The notes: generated by a model not told the origin, from the sequence alone. A DNA stretch of 64,000 bases from Prevotella sp. 10(H) (GCF_000711235.1 NZ_JOMI01000001.1:773276-837275); one strand, 5' to 3'. Positions 8,909 through 18,538 are shown, numbered from the stretch's first letter. A program made the numbers and translations.

Positions 8909-8943
8909 ACCAGCTTATACTCAGGTATGAGCTGGTTTATTTA
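8909..8943 (+). terminator. Intrinsic terminator after the precursor gene
   Basis: Stem ACCAGCTTATA / TATGAGCTGGT (11 bp with one G-U pair), a 6-nt loop, then TTATTT. It begins 10 nt after the stop codon. Confidence 0.8.
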
Positions 8944-9087
8944 ATCTGAACAGAGCCCCATTGTAACACAAACATAAGCTTACGACTTTACTAAACAAAT
9001 TAAAAAATTAAGAATCGTCATAAAAGTATGATAATTGTTAATTTTTTCTTCGCTTTTTGCTTTATCTATTTGATATATTAACACATC

Positions 9088-10686
9088 ATGAAACTCAAAT
9101 TATCAGTTGTTTCTTTACTTGTTATTATAAGCATCTACTTAACACCTGCATACTCACAGATAACTATCGGAAGCAGCAATGAGCCCATAAAAGCTGCAAT
9201 TCTTGATATAAAACAAAAACAACCCACTAGCGACAACGAAACCGCTACCAAAGGAGGTTTACTGATGCCCCGTGTCATTCTGGTAAATCTGAATTCACTG
9301 GCTCCACTGTTGGAAACTGCTTTAGCGAATGATAACGAGCAGAAATTGCTTCATACGGGTCTCGTTGTATACAATATCAATGGTGCACATCCAAAAGGGA
9401 TGTACTACTGGACCGGAATCGAATGGAAATTGATTCTCGGAAGAGATGTCACAGGGATGGAACCGTGGAATAAAGTCGGAACCACTACCAGTTCAGAACT
9501 AAACACCGATGACTCTTATTTGAATGCCAAGGCTGTAATCAACGGAACTACCACACATAAAATTAATGGAGGAGAAGATGCAATTCTCACTGTCACCGGA
9601 GGTGATGCCAGTATAAACGGAATAACTGTTGGTAAAGGTAAAGGAAACATTGGAGACAATACTGCAGTAGGACAATATTCTTTACGGAACGCAACAGCCG
9701 GAGGAAGCAACACTGCGATCGGCAATAATTCACTTGCGCAAAAAACAACAGGTGGTACTAATACTGCTATAGGATATGGAGGATTATCTGCAGTGAACGC
9801 AGCATCTGATAATACAGCTGTGGGATTTAATGCCGGAAGCAATATCACAACAGGACAAAACAACCTTACTATAGGCTACCAGGCACTAGCACCTGTAGCG
9901 ACATCATCTAGTCAAATAAATATAGGTAATGCATTATTCGGCATACAGGGTAGTACCATTGCAGATGGAAAAGTCGGTGTAGGTATCGCAACTCCAACCG
10001 CTACATTGCATGTAGACGGAAGTATGTCTCTCACAGATGCACCACTCGTTACAGGAAAAGTTCTGGTAGTAGACTCTGATGGAAAAGTAGGTATCAGGGA
10101 AACGACTCCTATACAATATATATATGTACAAAGTACTCAGCAAAAAACGTTCAACAGCACAGAACTTAATACCCTTAACAGTACATCAGATTTAGTTGTG
10201 CCATGGTTAGCATCAGATATGTTTTCCAACAATAACATCGTAGAATTCGTATCGGCAAGCAATTCGTTCAAAATAAAAAGATCTTTTGCAGCAGAAATAT
10301 CGGGTTATGTGAATTACAGAACAGGAGCAGCCTATCCTTCGGCATTTTCTACCAGTGATCCTGCGACAAGTAGCTTCGACAGAGATCATGGTTCATCTCT
10401 TCTGAATCTCAAAATACAAATATCTACGGATGACGGTAATACATGGAAAGACTTATCTAATACCCGCGGTATATGGACTTATGGCGCTCTCGGCGATCAG
10501 ACGCAGACAGTAGAAACTCCAGTTGTTATCAAAGACTTATATGCAGGTAACTTAATCAGGATGGTAATACAAAGACCTACTTCTTCCCAAGCTCCGCGTA
10601 TGGGTATAACTCATGGCAGTACTGCGTCGATAGTATGTCCTCCTGGTATGAAATATTCGAGAGGAATCAGAATCGTCGGATTATAA
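9088..10686 (+). CDS. Secreted protein with Hep_Hag-like head repeats, paralogue 1
   Basis: A 532-residue protein with a signal peptide cut after about residue 24 (PAYSQ). The N-terminal module has the pattern QITIGSSNEP..AAILDIK, GGLLMPRV, TGLVVYN, GMYYWTG..W. Residues ~190-270 carry NTAIG/NTAVG repeats about 14-16 residues apart, like the left-handed beta-roll heads of trimeric adhesins. An LHVDGSM linker typical of tail-fibre-like proteins follows, then a C-terminal ~190-residue beta-sandwich-like region (AEISGYVNY ... IRMVIQRP) reminiscent of C1q/TNF folds. There is no T9SS sorting domain or YadA anchor. It is the first of three tandem paralogues. Probably a surface or extracellular fibre; function unknown. 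Confidence 0.75.
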   Translation: MKLKLSVVSLLVIISIYLTPAYSQITIGSSNEPIKAAILDIKQKQPTSDNETATKGGLLMPRVILVNLNSLAPLLETALANDNEQKLLHTGLVVYNINGAHPKGMYYWTGIEWKLILGRDVTGMEPWNKVGTTTSSELNTDDSYLNAKAVINGTTTHKINGGEDAILTVTGGDASINGITVGKGKGNIGDNTAVGQYSLRNATAGGSNTAIGNNSLAQKTTGGTNTAIGYGGLSAVNAASDNTAVGFNAGSNITTGQNNLTIGYQALAPVATSSSQINIGNALFGIQGSTIADGKVGVGIATPTATLHVDGSMSLTDAPLVTGKVLVVDSDGKVGIRETTPIQYIYVQSTQQKTFNSTELNTLNSTSDLVVPWLASDMFSNNNIVEFVSASNSFKIKRSFAAEISGYVNYRTGAAYPSAFSTSDPATSSFDRDHGSSLLNLKIQISTDDGNTWKDLSNTRGIWTYGALGDQTQTVETPVVIKDLYAGNLIRMVIQRPTSSQAPRMGITHGSTASIVCPPGMKYSRGIRIVGL

Positions 10687-10729
10687 ATATCTCTTTGCAA
10701 AAAACAAACTGTACATAATACAAACGGTT

Positions 10730-12316
10730 ATGAAGTTCAAAATATATATCAAACCCGCATTTATTATATTGTTTATATTATGCTCTATCCATAGCTTTTC
10801 ACAGGTTACGATAGGTAATGATGAGGCTCCGGTAAAAGGTGCCCTGTTAGATATAAAAAACATAGTACCAACAGTAGGAAATACTGATCCCTCAAAAATT
10901 GAAACATCCCAAACAGGAGGTATGGTTCTGCCCAGAGTAAACCTTGAAGCATTAAATACATTATCCCCCTTTGTGACAACTCCTAATGATCCTGATGTAA
11001 AGAAGATACATACCGGTTTGGTTGTTTACAATGTTAAAGTAAATAGTTCTGCCTCGTTGGTACAAGGAATATATTGTTGGGATGGAAATAAGTGGAATTT
11101 ACTTATTGCAGGTAAGGTAGCTAATAGTCCTTGGTATAAAGTCGGCACCACTAGTCCGTCCTTATATAATACAGACAATTCTTATCTTACAGCTAAAGTT
11201 GTTGTAGGTGGCACTACCGTAGACAAAATAAACGGAGGTGATGATGCAGCCCTTACCGTTAAAGGTGGGGACGCCAGCATCAACGAAATTACTATAGGCC
11301 ATGGTAAGGCCAAAATAGTCTATAACACAGCTGTCGGTAAAGATGCATTAAGTAAAAATACCACGGGATCAAATAATATGGCGACCGGGCTATCTGCACT
11401 ACTTGAAAACACCATAGGAAGTAATAACATAGCACTAGGTGCCTCGGCATTGTCAACATCGTCGACAACTTCAGGTAATATAGCAATAGGAGCAGATGCC
11501 GGAAGTTTGTTAACAATTGGCAATAATAACATACTACTCGGTGAAGGCATACAAAAATCCGGTGTAGAAGCAACTAAGATAAATATTGCGAATACCATAT
11601 CAGGCTTACCCGGAGCAACTGTTGAGGACGGAAGAATGGGGATCGGCACAAATGACCCTAAGGCGACCTTGCATATAGCAGGAGATATGAAATATACGAA
11701 TGCGCCTCCTATCAGTGGAGGTAGTGTTATGATGATAGATGATAATGGTTATATTGGTAAAACCCTCTTAGCTCCACGGCTTTTTACTTCGATAGAGGTA
11801 GTAAGTTCCAAACCTCAAGATATAGGAACAGCAATAAATAACGGTAATCCTATTCCCGTAAAATGGGATGATGTCGATTTTACCAGAAAAGATATAGCAG
11901 AATTAGGTTCAGGCAGTGATAATGAAATAGTATTCACTAAAACCGGAGTAGGAAGTATGTATGAAATTTCAGGGTATGTTTCATATAATACTAAGACATC
12001 AGCGCCGTCGACTTACCCAACTAATATAAGCACTGCGCAAAGTACTTGGCTGGCTGTCGTTAATGTAATGATACAAAAGTATAACGGTAGCACTTGGGAA
12101 ACTCTTACTGCCGCACAAGCGACATGGACCGGATCGGCTATGGGGTTGCCAAAAATGATCAATATACCCCCTACCCCTGTATTTCTAAAACAAAACGATA
12201 AAATTCGTATGGTAATACAAAAACCGTCACAGGGAGTAAATCATGGAGGAGCGTTGATCGAAACTCTCATAGCAGGTTCAGGATTTACCAAAGGGTTTAA
12301 ACTAATTAACTTGTAG
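10730..12316 (+). CDS. Secreted protein with Hep_Hag-like head repeats, paralogue 2
   Basis: A 528-residue paralogue of the preceding gene with the same order: signal peptide (SIHSFSQ), QVTIGNDEAP..GALLDIK module, GGMVLPRV, TGLVVYN, then N-x-A-x-G repeats (about 200-275), an LHIAGDM linker and a C-terminal beta-sandwich-like domain with YEISGYVSY and IRMVIQKP. The divergence is high, so this is an old duplication rather than a recent copy. It starts 43 nt after paralogue 1, and its stop overlaps the start of paralogue 3. Confidence 0.75.
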   Translation: MKFKIYIKPAFIILFILCSIHSFSQVTIGNDEAPVKGALLDIKNIVPTVGNTDPSKIETSQTGGMVLPRVNLEALNTLSPFVTTPNDPDVKKIHTGLVVYNVKVNSSASLVQGIYCWDGNKWNLLIAGKVANSPWYKVGTTSPSLYNTDNSYLTAKVVVGGTTVDKINGGDDAALTVKGGDASINEITIGHGKAKIVYNTAVGKDALSKNTTGSNNMATGLSALLENTIGSNNIALGASALSTSSTTSGNIAIGADAGSLLTIGNNNILLGEGIQKSGVEATKINIANTISGLPGATVEDGRMGIGTNDPKATLHIAGDMKYTNAPPISGGSVMMIDDNGYIGKTLLAPRLFTSIEVVSSKPQDIGTAINNGNPIPVKWDDVDFTRKDIAELGSGSDNEIVFTKTGVGSMYEISGYVSYNTKTSAPSTYPTNISTAQSTWLAVVNVMIQKYNGSTWETLTAAQATWTGSAMGLPKMINIPPTPVFLKQNDKIRMVIQKPSQGVNHGGALIETLIAGSGFTKGFKLINL

Positions 12317-13944
12317 TGAAAAAAAATAAAATCATGATATCAAGATTTTCCTTACAATGCATTTTGGCAATATTGTTATTTTTTTCAACAACAGTTGCTT
12401 ATTCGCAAGTTACCGTAGGTAGCGCGCATGCCCCTGCCGAGGGAGCTTTGCTCGATCTGAAAGAGCAATTGCCGGATACAGATAATGTAACAGCTAAAAA
12501 CGGAGGCTTATTGTTGCCACGTGTAAAATTATATAATACAACAAGTATGTATAATTTTATGACTGATACTCTAAGTGCTGATTATGTTAATCAAAAGAAA
12601 CTACATACCGGGCTTATTGTTTACAATATAAATGCCGACCCTACCAAAAATCTGGAAATAGGAATTTACCAATGGAACGGTACAAAATGGCTCCCGATAA
12701 AAGAGGATAATGGAGGCGGTGCCAGTCCGTGGAACGAAGTAGGTACTACCAGTCCTGCTACTGATAATCTGAAAGATGCTTACCTGAGGGCAAAAGTAGT
12801 AGTAAACGGGCCCACAATTGCCAGTATATATAGCCCAGCAGACGCTATGCTTACAGTTATGGATAAGGATGCTTCTATACATGATATGACAGTAGGTAGA
12901 GGAAAAGGATATCTGGCTGGTAATACGGCCATCGGAAAAGAGGCTTTAAATGCAAATACTACAGGAAATAATAATACGGCAATCGGATTCAACGCCCTTA
13001 AAGCTAATACTACCGGAACCGGCAACACGGCTATAGGGTATTTGGCTTCCTCTGCTAATACTACCGGAAATTATAATACTATTATAGGAAACGAGTCTGG
13101 AAATGCAGCCACAGGAAGTAACAATCTGGTAATCGGTAATAACATTCAGGTGACGGGAAATAACAAGATAAATATCGGCAACACAATATTCGGAACTACA
13201 GGGACAGGAACAACTTCGGCGACTGTTGGAAAAATCAGTATCGGAATGAATGGAACTACAACATCAAATCTTCATGTACATGGAGATATGATCCTACGCG
13301 ATGTACAAGTAGTACCTGATGGTGAAGCTCTACTTATCGATTCGAACGGGAAAATGGGAGTGGGAGCATTATTACCGACACCGACTCCTCACTGCTTTTA
13401 TCAAAGTACTATATCCAAATCGTTTAACTCTGCTGAAGCTTCCAATTTTAACGGGCCGGATGGTTATATAATTCCCTGGACAGCTACAGATAGGTTGTCT
13501 AACAATATGACCACTTATCAAACAACAGATAATTCATTCTTATTCGCTAATGAGCATACATGCAAGATATCCGGTTATATCGGACTTCAATTTCTCAATA
13601 CGGGCAACAATTATCCGGCTACGAGCTATAACGCTTTGATTTCGACATCTTCCGGGCTTGCTGCTGCAGTTTTGGAGATACAGATGGCGCTTAATGGCAG
13701 CAGCACATGGACTACTATCGCCAGCGGCCATCAAGTATGGTATGGAGCTGCCCTTATTTCTACTGTAAAAGTTATTCAAATACCTCCTACAGTAGTTAAA
13801 ATACCACAAGACAGTCGCATAAGAATGGTTGTAAAAAAAGCAAGCGGATTAGGAATAAGTATTGTATCTACCGGAGGTAATCAAATTACTAAACCCGGGG
13901 GAGCAGATTACGCCAAAGGCTTGACAATCGTCGCTTTAAGATAA
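12316..13944 (+). CDS. Secreted protein with Hep_Hag-like head repeats, paralogue 3
   Basis: A 542-residue paralogue with a GTG start that overlaps the previous TAG by one base (TAGTG). An ATG at 12334 is the alternative, but GTG keeps the Lys-rich start of the signal peptide (MKKNK ... VAYSQ). It has the most regular head repeats of the three: NTAIG, NANTTGN, NTAIGFNAL, KANTTGT, NTAIG across about residues 203-280. An LHVHGDM linker and the C-terminal sandwich with CKISGYIGL and IRMVVKKA follow. Three tightly packed paralogues could assemble into a hetero-oligomeric fibre. A bidirectional terminator follows. Confidence 0.75.
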   Translation: MKKNKIMISRFSLQCILAILLFFSTTVAYSQVTVGSAHAPAEGALLDLKEQLPDTDNVTAKNGGLLLPRVKLYNTTSMYNFMTDTLSADYVNQKKLHTGLIVYNINADPTKNLEIGIYQWNGTKWLPIKEDNGGGASPWNEVGTTSPATDNLKDAYLRAKVVVNGPTIASIYSPADAMLTVMDKDASIHDMTVGRGKGYLAGNTAIGKEALNANTTGNNNTAIGFNALKANTTGTGNTAIGYLASSANTTGNYNTIIGNESGNAATGSNNLVIGNNIQVTGNNKINIGNTIFGTTGTGTTSATVGKISIGMNGTTTSNLHVHGDMILRDVQVVPDGEALLIDSNGKMGVGALLPTPTPHCFYQSTISKSFNSAEASNFNGPDGYIIPWTATDRLSNNMTTYQTTDNSFLFANEHTCKISGYIGLQFLNTGNNYPATSYNALISTSSGLAAAVLEIQMALNGSSTWTTIASGHQVWYGAALISTVKVIQIPPTVVKIPQDSRIRMVVKKASGLGISIVSTGGNQITKPGGADYAKGLTIVALR

Positions 13945-13995
13945 AAATATTCAGCTTTAATGTTTGTGTTCTCTATTTGCTATTTGCAAAAAAGG

Positions 13996-14028
13996 AAAAG
14001 CTTGTTATAGTTTATAACAAGCTTTTTT
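13996..14028. terminator. Bidirectional terminator
   Basis: Stem AAAAGCTTGTTATA / TATAACAAGCTTTT with a 3-nt loop and T/A runs on both sides. It lies between the convergent Hep_Hag gene and the metallopeptidase gene. Confidence 0.85.
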
Positions 14029-14048
14029 ATCTTTAGTGACTTATATGA

Positions 14049-14900
14049 TTACAGTTGAGAGTAAGAAACAGAAAAGGTATCTCCGTCAGTCATATCACCC
14101 GTTTGAAGACCTTTTTTCAGCCATCGCGTACGCTGGGCAGAAGTTCCATGATTGAAGCTATCGGGCACCGTATAACCCTGTGCTTCCATCTGCAAGCGGT
14201 CATCTCCAATCTGGGTAGCGGCATTCAGCCCTTCTTCTATATCGCCATCCTCTAAAGAATTGAAATCTTTATTATCATGATATGCCCATACGCCTGCATA
14301 AAAATCGGCCTGTAATTCCAGTCTAACGCTAAGTTGGTTACTCTCTGCCTGACTTACCCGCTGCTGTTGCTGATGCACTTTATCCAATGTACCGAGCAGA
14401 TATTGCACATGATGTCCTACTTCGTGTGCAATAACGTAGGCATATGCAAAATCGCCTCCGGCATTCAACTGGCTTTTCATCTGATTAAAAAATGAGAGGT
14501 CTATATACAGCGTCTGGTCTTCGGGACAATAGAACGGGCCTGTAGAAGCCGATGCATTCCCGCATCCCGATTGAGTGACTTTACTGAACAGGACCATTCG
14601 CGGAGGAGTATACCTCATCCCGTTCTGGTTAAATAATTCTCTCCACACATCTTCTGTTCCGGCCAGAATCGTTTTGGCAAATGCAGCAGCTTCTTCCTCT
14701 TCGGCTGTAGGCGTATAATTTTGTCCTTCCGACATATTTTCAACTGCCTGCTGAGTAACAAAATTCATAGGATTTCCTCCCATGAGCCATATTATCAATC
14801 CGACAATAATAGTACCTCCTATTCCCAGCGAAACTTTACCTGCAGAACTGCCTCTGCGGTCGTCGACATTATCGCTGCTCCTTCTTCCGTCAAGTCTCAT
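14049..14900 (-). CDS. ypfJ: YpfJ-type neutral zinc metallopeptidase
   Basis: A 283-residue protein of the YpfJ/KPN_02809 family. It has a basic/polar N-terminus, one membrane helix (about residues 26-42), then the conserved domain with the zinc motif AHEVGHHVQ near residue 160 and the downstream LQADFYAGVW segment that supplies the third ligand region. The family signature CGNASASTGPFYCP is also present. Length and order are normal. Physiological substrates of the family are not well defined. It is monocistronic, with a terminator at its end. Confidence 0.92.
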   Translation of the reverse strand: MRLDGRRSSDNVDDRRGSSAGKVSLGIGGTIIVGLIIWLMGGNPMNFVTQQAVENMSEGQNYTPTAEEEEAAAFAKTILAGTEDVWRELFNQNGMRYTPPRMVLFSKVTQSGCGNASASTGPFYCPEDQTLYIDLSFFNQMKSQLNAGGDFAYAYVIAHEVGHHVQYLLGTLDKVHQQQQRVSQAESNQLSVRLELQADFYAGVWAYHDNKDFNSLEDGDIEEGLNAATQIGDDRLQMEAQGYTVPDSFNHGTSAQRTRWLKKGLQTGDMTDGDTFSVSYSQL

Positions 14901-14979
14901 TTTTTTGATCTTATATTATGTATAACTACAATAGATAACATTCATGCTATTTTTTTGTTCTTCATTAAAAAAAAGAAAA

Positions 14980-15011
14980 ATTGTAGCCAGCCGAAAATAT
15001 TACTAAATTTG
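14980..15011 (+). promoter_or_regulatory. Promoter of the kelch/SARP regulator gene
   Basis: ATTG (14980-14983), a 20-nt spacer, then TAAATTTG (15004-15011), an exact -7 match. Transcription would begin near 15018, leaving about 35 nt before the proposed start at 15054. Confidence 0.55.
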
Positions 15012-15053
15012 GTCTGCTATAATCAAATTTATAAATAACGAGGAGGAATTGTA

Positions 15054-17612
15054 ATATTCAAGATCATTAAAATAGAGAAATACATATACCTGTTAATATT
15101 GCTATTGACGGCGAATAGCTATTTTATCTACTCTCAGGAGAATATAAGAACCGGGCTATATTTCCATTCATTCGAAGTAGATAAGGATAAGCGGACAGGG
15201 CTTAATCTCACTCCCGGTAAAAGTCTTCATTTACCTGAAGGATTTACAATGGAGTTTGAAATGAAGTTGAGAGAAGAGGCGCAAAACTACGGTTATATAT
15301 TCCGGATTATAGGCAACAAGTCTCATAATATAGACCTCATCGGCTATCAGTTCAATCCCGAGAGTTTATTTACACTGGTATTGCAAAAAGAAACACTCAT
15401 TAACTATAATGCAAATGAACTGACCGGATCATTAGGCAGTAGCTGGATAAAATGTTCTATCCATTTAGATGTTTCATCTAATAAAATAAACCTGTCGATC
15501 AATAATATAAAGAAATCCATTGCATATAATCTGCAAGATATGAGCGATTTCGACATTTATTTCGGCCGTATCGAAAATACAAATTTCCATACAACAGATG
15601 TTCATCCTATTACTCTCAGGGATATTAAAATATACGATCCCGCACAGAAATTAATTCGTCACTGGGAGTTGGGCAAACATCAAAACTCTTTAGTTTACGA
15701 CATTTGCAAAAAAGATAAAGCTATTGCCATAAATCCGTCTTGGATGATAGACAAGCATGTAAAATGGAATAAAGAAAAAACATTCAATCTATCCGGACAA
15801 TATTACCAATATGCATTTGATAAGGTAAGACAACGAATATTTATTGTCAGGGATAATCAGGTTATAATATATCATGCCCTGACCGGAAAATCCGATACAA
15901 TACATGCAAAAAACGGTAGCAGGTTCAATATGAGACCGAACCAAATGGTTTATGACGAAATAAAAGATGAACTGCTCATATATGATTACGGTAAAAATTA
16001 TCTATCCCGTTTCAGCATGAAAGAGCAGGATTGGGTGACAGATATTCATTCCTCTTATGGAACGAATTTCTGGCATCATGGCAGGCATTATTCATCGGCA
16101 GACAGCACGCTCATTATATTCGGAGGATACGGTTATCATAAATACAATAGCCTTCTGCAAAAATATAATGCAAAAGACCGGCAATGGGAAACAACGGATC
16201 TATCTAAAGATATTCCACCACGCTATCTGGGTAGTATGGGATTTATCGACGATCATAGGTTCCTTTATTTCGGCGGATATGGTAGTGAAACGGGTATACA
16301 GCAGGAAAGCCCACAAAACTATTACGACCTCTATGAAATAGACATTTTAGATAATTCCGTAAAGAAAATCTGGGAAATACCTGCCGTTAACGAGCATTTT
16401 ACAAACGGTAACTCTATGATAGTAGACAGCGTAAAAAAAGTTTTCTATATATTATCATATCCAAATAATAAGTATGCAGGGAACATAACACTGAACGAAT
16501 ATAGTATGGAATCTTCAGAACATCGACAGTTGGGAGATTCTATTCCCTATCTGTTTAACGATATCGATTCCTATTGCGATCTTTATTTAAGTGAAGACAA
16601 AAACAATCTATATACACTGGTTTCTGTGAAAAAGGAAGATGATTCGGAAATAACACTTTATTCTATGGCTTATCCGCCACTGAGTAAAAATGAAATAACA
16701 CAAAGTAATACAGTAGGTGAAACATTTAAATGGTATTATATATTGCTTGGAGTTTTCATTGTAGCTATAGTATCATTAATTCTTTTGAAATTAAGGAAAA
16801 AGAGTTCTAAAAAGCCTGCCGGACCCAATAACATACAAAACACAATTATTCCGGATGCAGACTATAACAATATAAACAGGGCATCGTCTATTCATTTGCT
16901 CGGGGATTTTAAAGTTACCGGCAAGGAAAATAAAGATGAAAGTGATAACTTCTCACCTACTATGAGACAGGTTTTTATACTGATATTACTGGCTACGCTC
17001 AGTGATGGCAGTATTTCGTCCGACGAACTGAAAAAGCAGTTGTGGAAAGATAAGGATGAAGTCAATGCCCGCAACAACAGAAATGTATATATCAATAAAA
17101 TAAGAACCATACTCAAAAACATAGGTAATGCCGAGATTGTAAACCGAAAAGGTTACTGGAGCCTGAACATCGGAAAAGACATATACTGTGATTATATAAG
17201 GATATCTGCTTTAATAGAAAATGCAGCTAATAATAACATTCAGCAGTCTTTATTACACGAACTGATCGGAATATCATCGCAGGGAACACTATTGCCTCAT
17301 ATGGAAGCAGATTGGCTGGACGCTTATAAAGCAGATTTTTCGAACCGAATTATCGAAACATTTGTCACTCTGAGCCAAAGGCCAGCCTATCAGTCAGATT
17401 TTGCCCTGCTCCTGAAGATGAGTGATATTATCCTGATGCATGATAATACGGACGAATACGGTATAAAGCTGAAATGCTATTCGTTACTGAATCTGAAACG
17501 GAATCTACAGGCCAGACAGGCTTTCGAAAAATTCGCCGACGACTACGAAAAACTGTTAGCTGCTAAGCCTGAATTTACCTTCGAAGATATTCTGAAATTT
17601 AAGCCGATATAA
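15054..17612 (+). CDS. LamG-kelch transmembrane SARP-type transcription regulator
   Basis: About 852 residues. Layout: signal peptide, LamG-like domain (about 25-215), kelch-type propeller with IIFGGYGYHKYN and LYFGGYGSE motifs (about 240-520), a membrane helix WYYILLGVFIVAIVSLILL near 560-580, then a cytoplasmic OmpR/SARP-like winged helix (SSDELKKQLW, NNRNVYINKIRTILK) and a helical BTAD-like tail. It looks like a one-component sensor/regulator. Start: there is no ATG, GTG or TTG before the signal peptide. AGGAGG at 15041-15046 sits 7 nt before an ATA (15054) in frame; TTG 15099 would remove the positively charged half of the signal. The upstream frame is closed by TAA at 15036. The target genes are unknown, but the Hep_Hag genes lie nearby. 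Confidence 0.8.
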   Translation: MFKIIKIEKYIYLLILLLTANSYFIYSQENIRTGLYFHSFEVDKDKRTGLNLTPGKSLHLPEGFTMEFEMKLREEAQNYGYIFRIIGNKSHNIDLIGYQFNPESLFTLVLQKETLINYNANELTGSLGSSWIKCSIHLDVSSNKINLSINNIKKSIAYNLQDMSDFDIYFGRIENTNFHTTDVHPITLRDIKIYDPAQKLIRHWELGKHQNSLVYDICKKDKAIAINPSWMIDKHVKWNKEKTFNLSGQYYQYAFDKVRQRIFIVRDNQVIIYHALTGKSDTIHAKNGSRFNMRPNQMVYDEIKDELLIYDYGKNYLSRFSMKEQDWVTDIHSSYGTNFWHHGRHYSSADSTLIIFGGYGYHKYNSLLQKYNAKDRQWETTDLSKDIPPRYLGSMGFIDDHRFLYFGGYGSETGIQQESPQNYYDLYEIDILDNSVKKIWEIPAVNEHFTNGNSMIVDSVKKVFYILSYPNNKYAGNITLNEYSMESSEHRQLGDSIPYLFNDIDSYCDLYLSEDKNNLYTLVSVKKEDDSEITLYSMAYPPLSKNEITQSNTVGETFKWYYILLGVFIVAIVSLILLKLRKKSSKKPAGPNNIQNTIIPDADYNNINRASSIHLLGDFKVTGKENKDESDNFSPTMRQVFILILLATLSDGSISSDELKKQLWKDKDEVNARNNRNVYINKIRTILKNIGNAEIVNRKGYWSLNIGKDIYCDYIRISALIENAANNNIQQSLLHELIGISSQGTLLPHMEADWLDAYKADFSNRIIETFVTLSQRPAYQSDFALLLKMSDIILMHDNTDEYGIKLKCYSLLNLKRNLQARQAFEKFADDYEKLLAAKPEFTFEDILKFKPI

Positions 17613-17629
17613 GACCTAGATTATACCTT

Positions 17630-18403
17630 TTATGGCTTTATCAGCAGATAACCTTTTATTTCATCGTACGGAATATCCAATTCGCGTGTGCCGTCGGCAT
17701 AAGGTGCTATTTCATAAACATTATAGAATAAGTTTAAAGCATCCTTTGTCACGAATATATTCTGCGGAAGAGCAAATTTATTATCTAGAAACATCATTCC
17801 TGTAGAGTTAATTTGCTTGTCGGCCGGAATTTCATATTTCTGTCTGAATTTATTTTCAGCGATCTTAGCGAGCGCAACAGTATCGGAAACGATATCACCA
17901 ACTGATAGTTCTTTACCGCTTTGAGGATTGAAAAGTAACGAAGTTGTATAAGGGTTACCATGTGCACCACCTGTCATCGTATATGATACGAGTTTTATGT
18001 TTGCAATGTCGGATGTTAAGTATTCAACCGACCCTTTTATGCTGCCGTCCCAATTGAGCGGATAATCCGGATTATCTTTGATGAAGCTTTGATAATTGGT
18101 AATAAAGCCTTTGAACAGACTATTATAATCTGTCGACGCATCGCCTTCCTGTCCCACTATCGACCTGACAACACGGAAAACGGCATCGTTTATATTTTTT
18201 GCCGCTTCATTTTCCCCTCCGGCTACGGGAATTGTAGCTACGAACTCAGTTGCATCCTTGCCCGGAAGCGTTAATTGTTCTTTATATTCTACGGTAGAGA
18301 ATACTAATGCCGACTTGTCTTTTGCTTCCCCTTTTTGTTTGTTGGATAGGTTACAAGCCGTAGCCAGTAGTATTATTGAAAAAAAATAGATAAGTTTTTT
18401 CAT
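17630..18403 (-). CDS. DUF4163/DUF3298 (RsiV-like) lipoprotein
   Basis: A 257-residue lipoprotein: signal with ATAC, lipid Cys17. The mature part matches the DUF4163 plus DUF3298 layout seen in PdaC and RsiV-type extracytoplasmic proteins: an N-terminal strand-rich half with VATIPVAGG, and a C-terminal half with YTMTGGAHGNPYTTSLLFN, the hallmark GGAH motif, and a closing FYNVYEIAPYADG motif. No peptidoglycan deacetylase domain or sigma-factor partner is nearby, so it is a stand-alone periplasmic protein of unknown role. It converges with the SARP regulator gene, 17 nt apart. Confidence 0.85.
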   Translation of the reverse strand: MKKLIYFFSIILLATACNLSNKQKGEAKDKSALVFSTVEYKEQLTLPGKDATEFVATIPVAGGENEAAKNINDAVFRVVRSIVGQEGDASTDYNSLFKGFITNYQSFIKDNPDYPLNWDGSIKGSVEYLTSDIANIKLVSYTMTGGAHGNPYTTSLLFNPQSGKELSVGDIVSDTVALAKIAENKFRQKYEIPADKQINSTGMMFLDNKFALPQNIFVTKDALNLFYNVYEIAPYADGTRELDIPYDEIKGYLLIKP

Positions 18404-18538
18404 TGTAATGCTCTTTATAATTATTTACATATAAACCCCAATGCAGCGGTTTTTGTTTCCTTATATCCGTATATTCTTTAGGTTTTATATACCATCCGGA
18501 AAAATTTCATATATTGTGCCCTCAAAACAAATAAGCAT

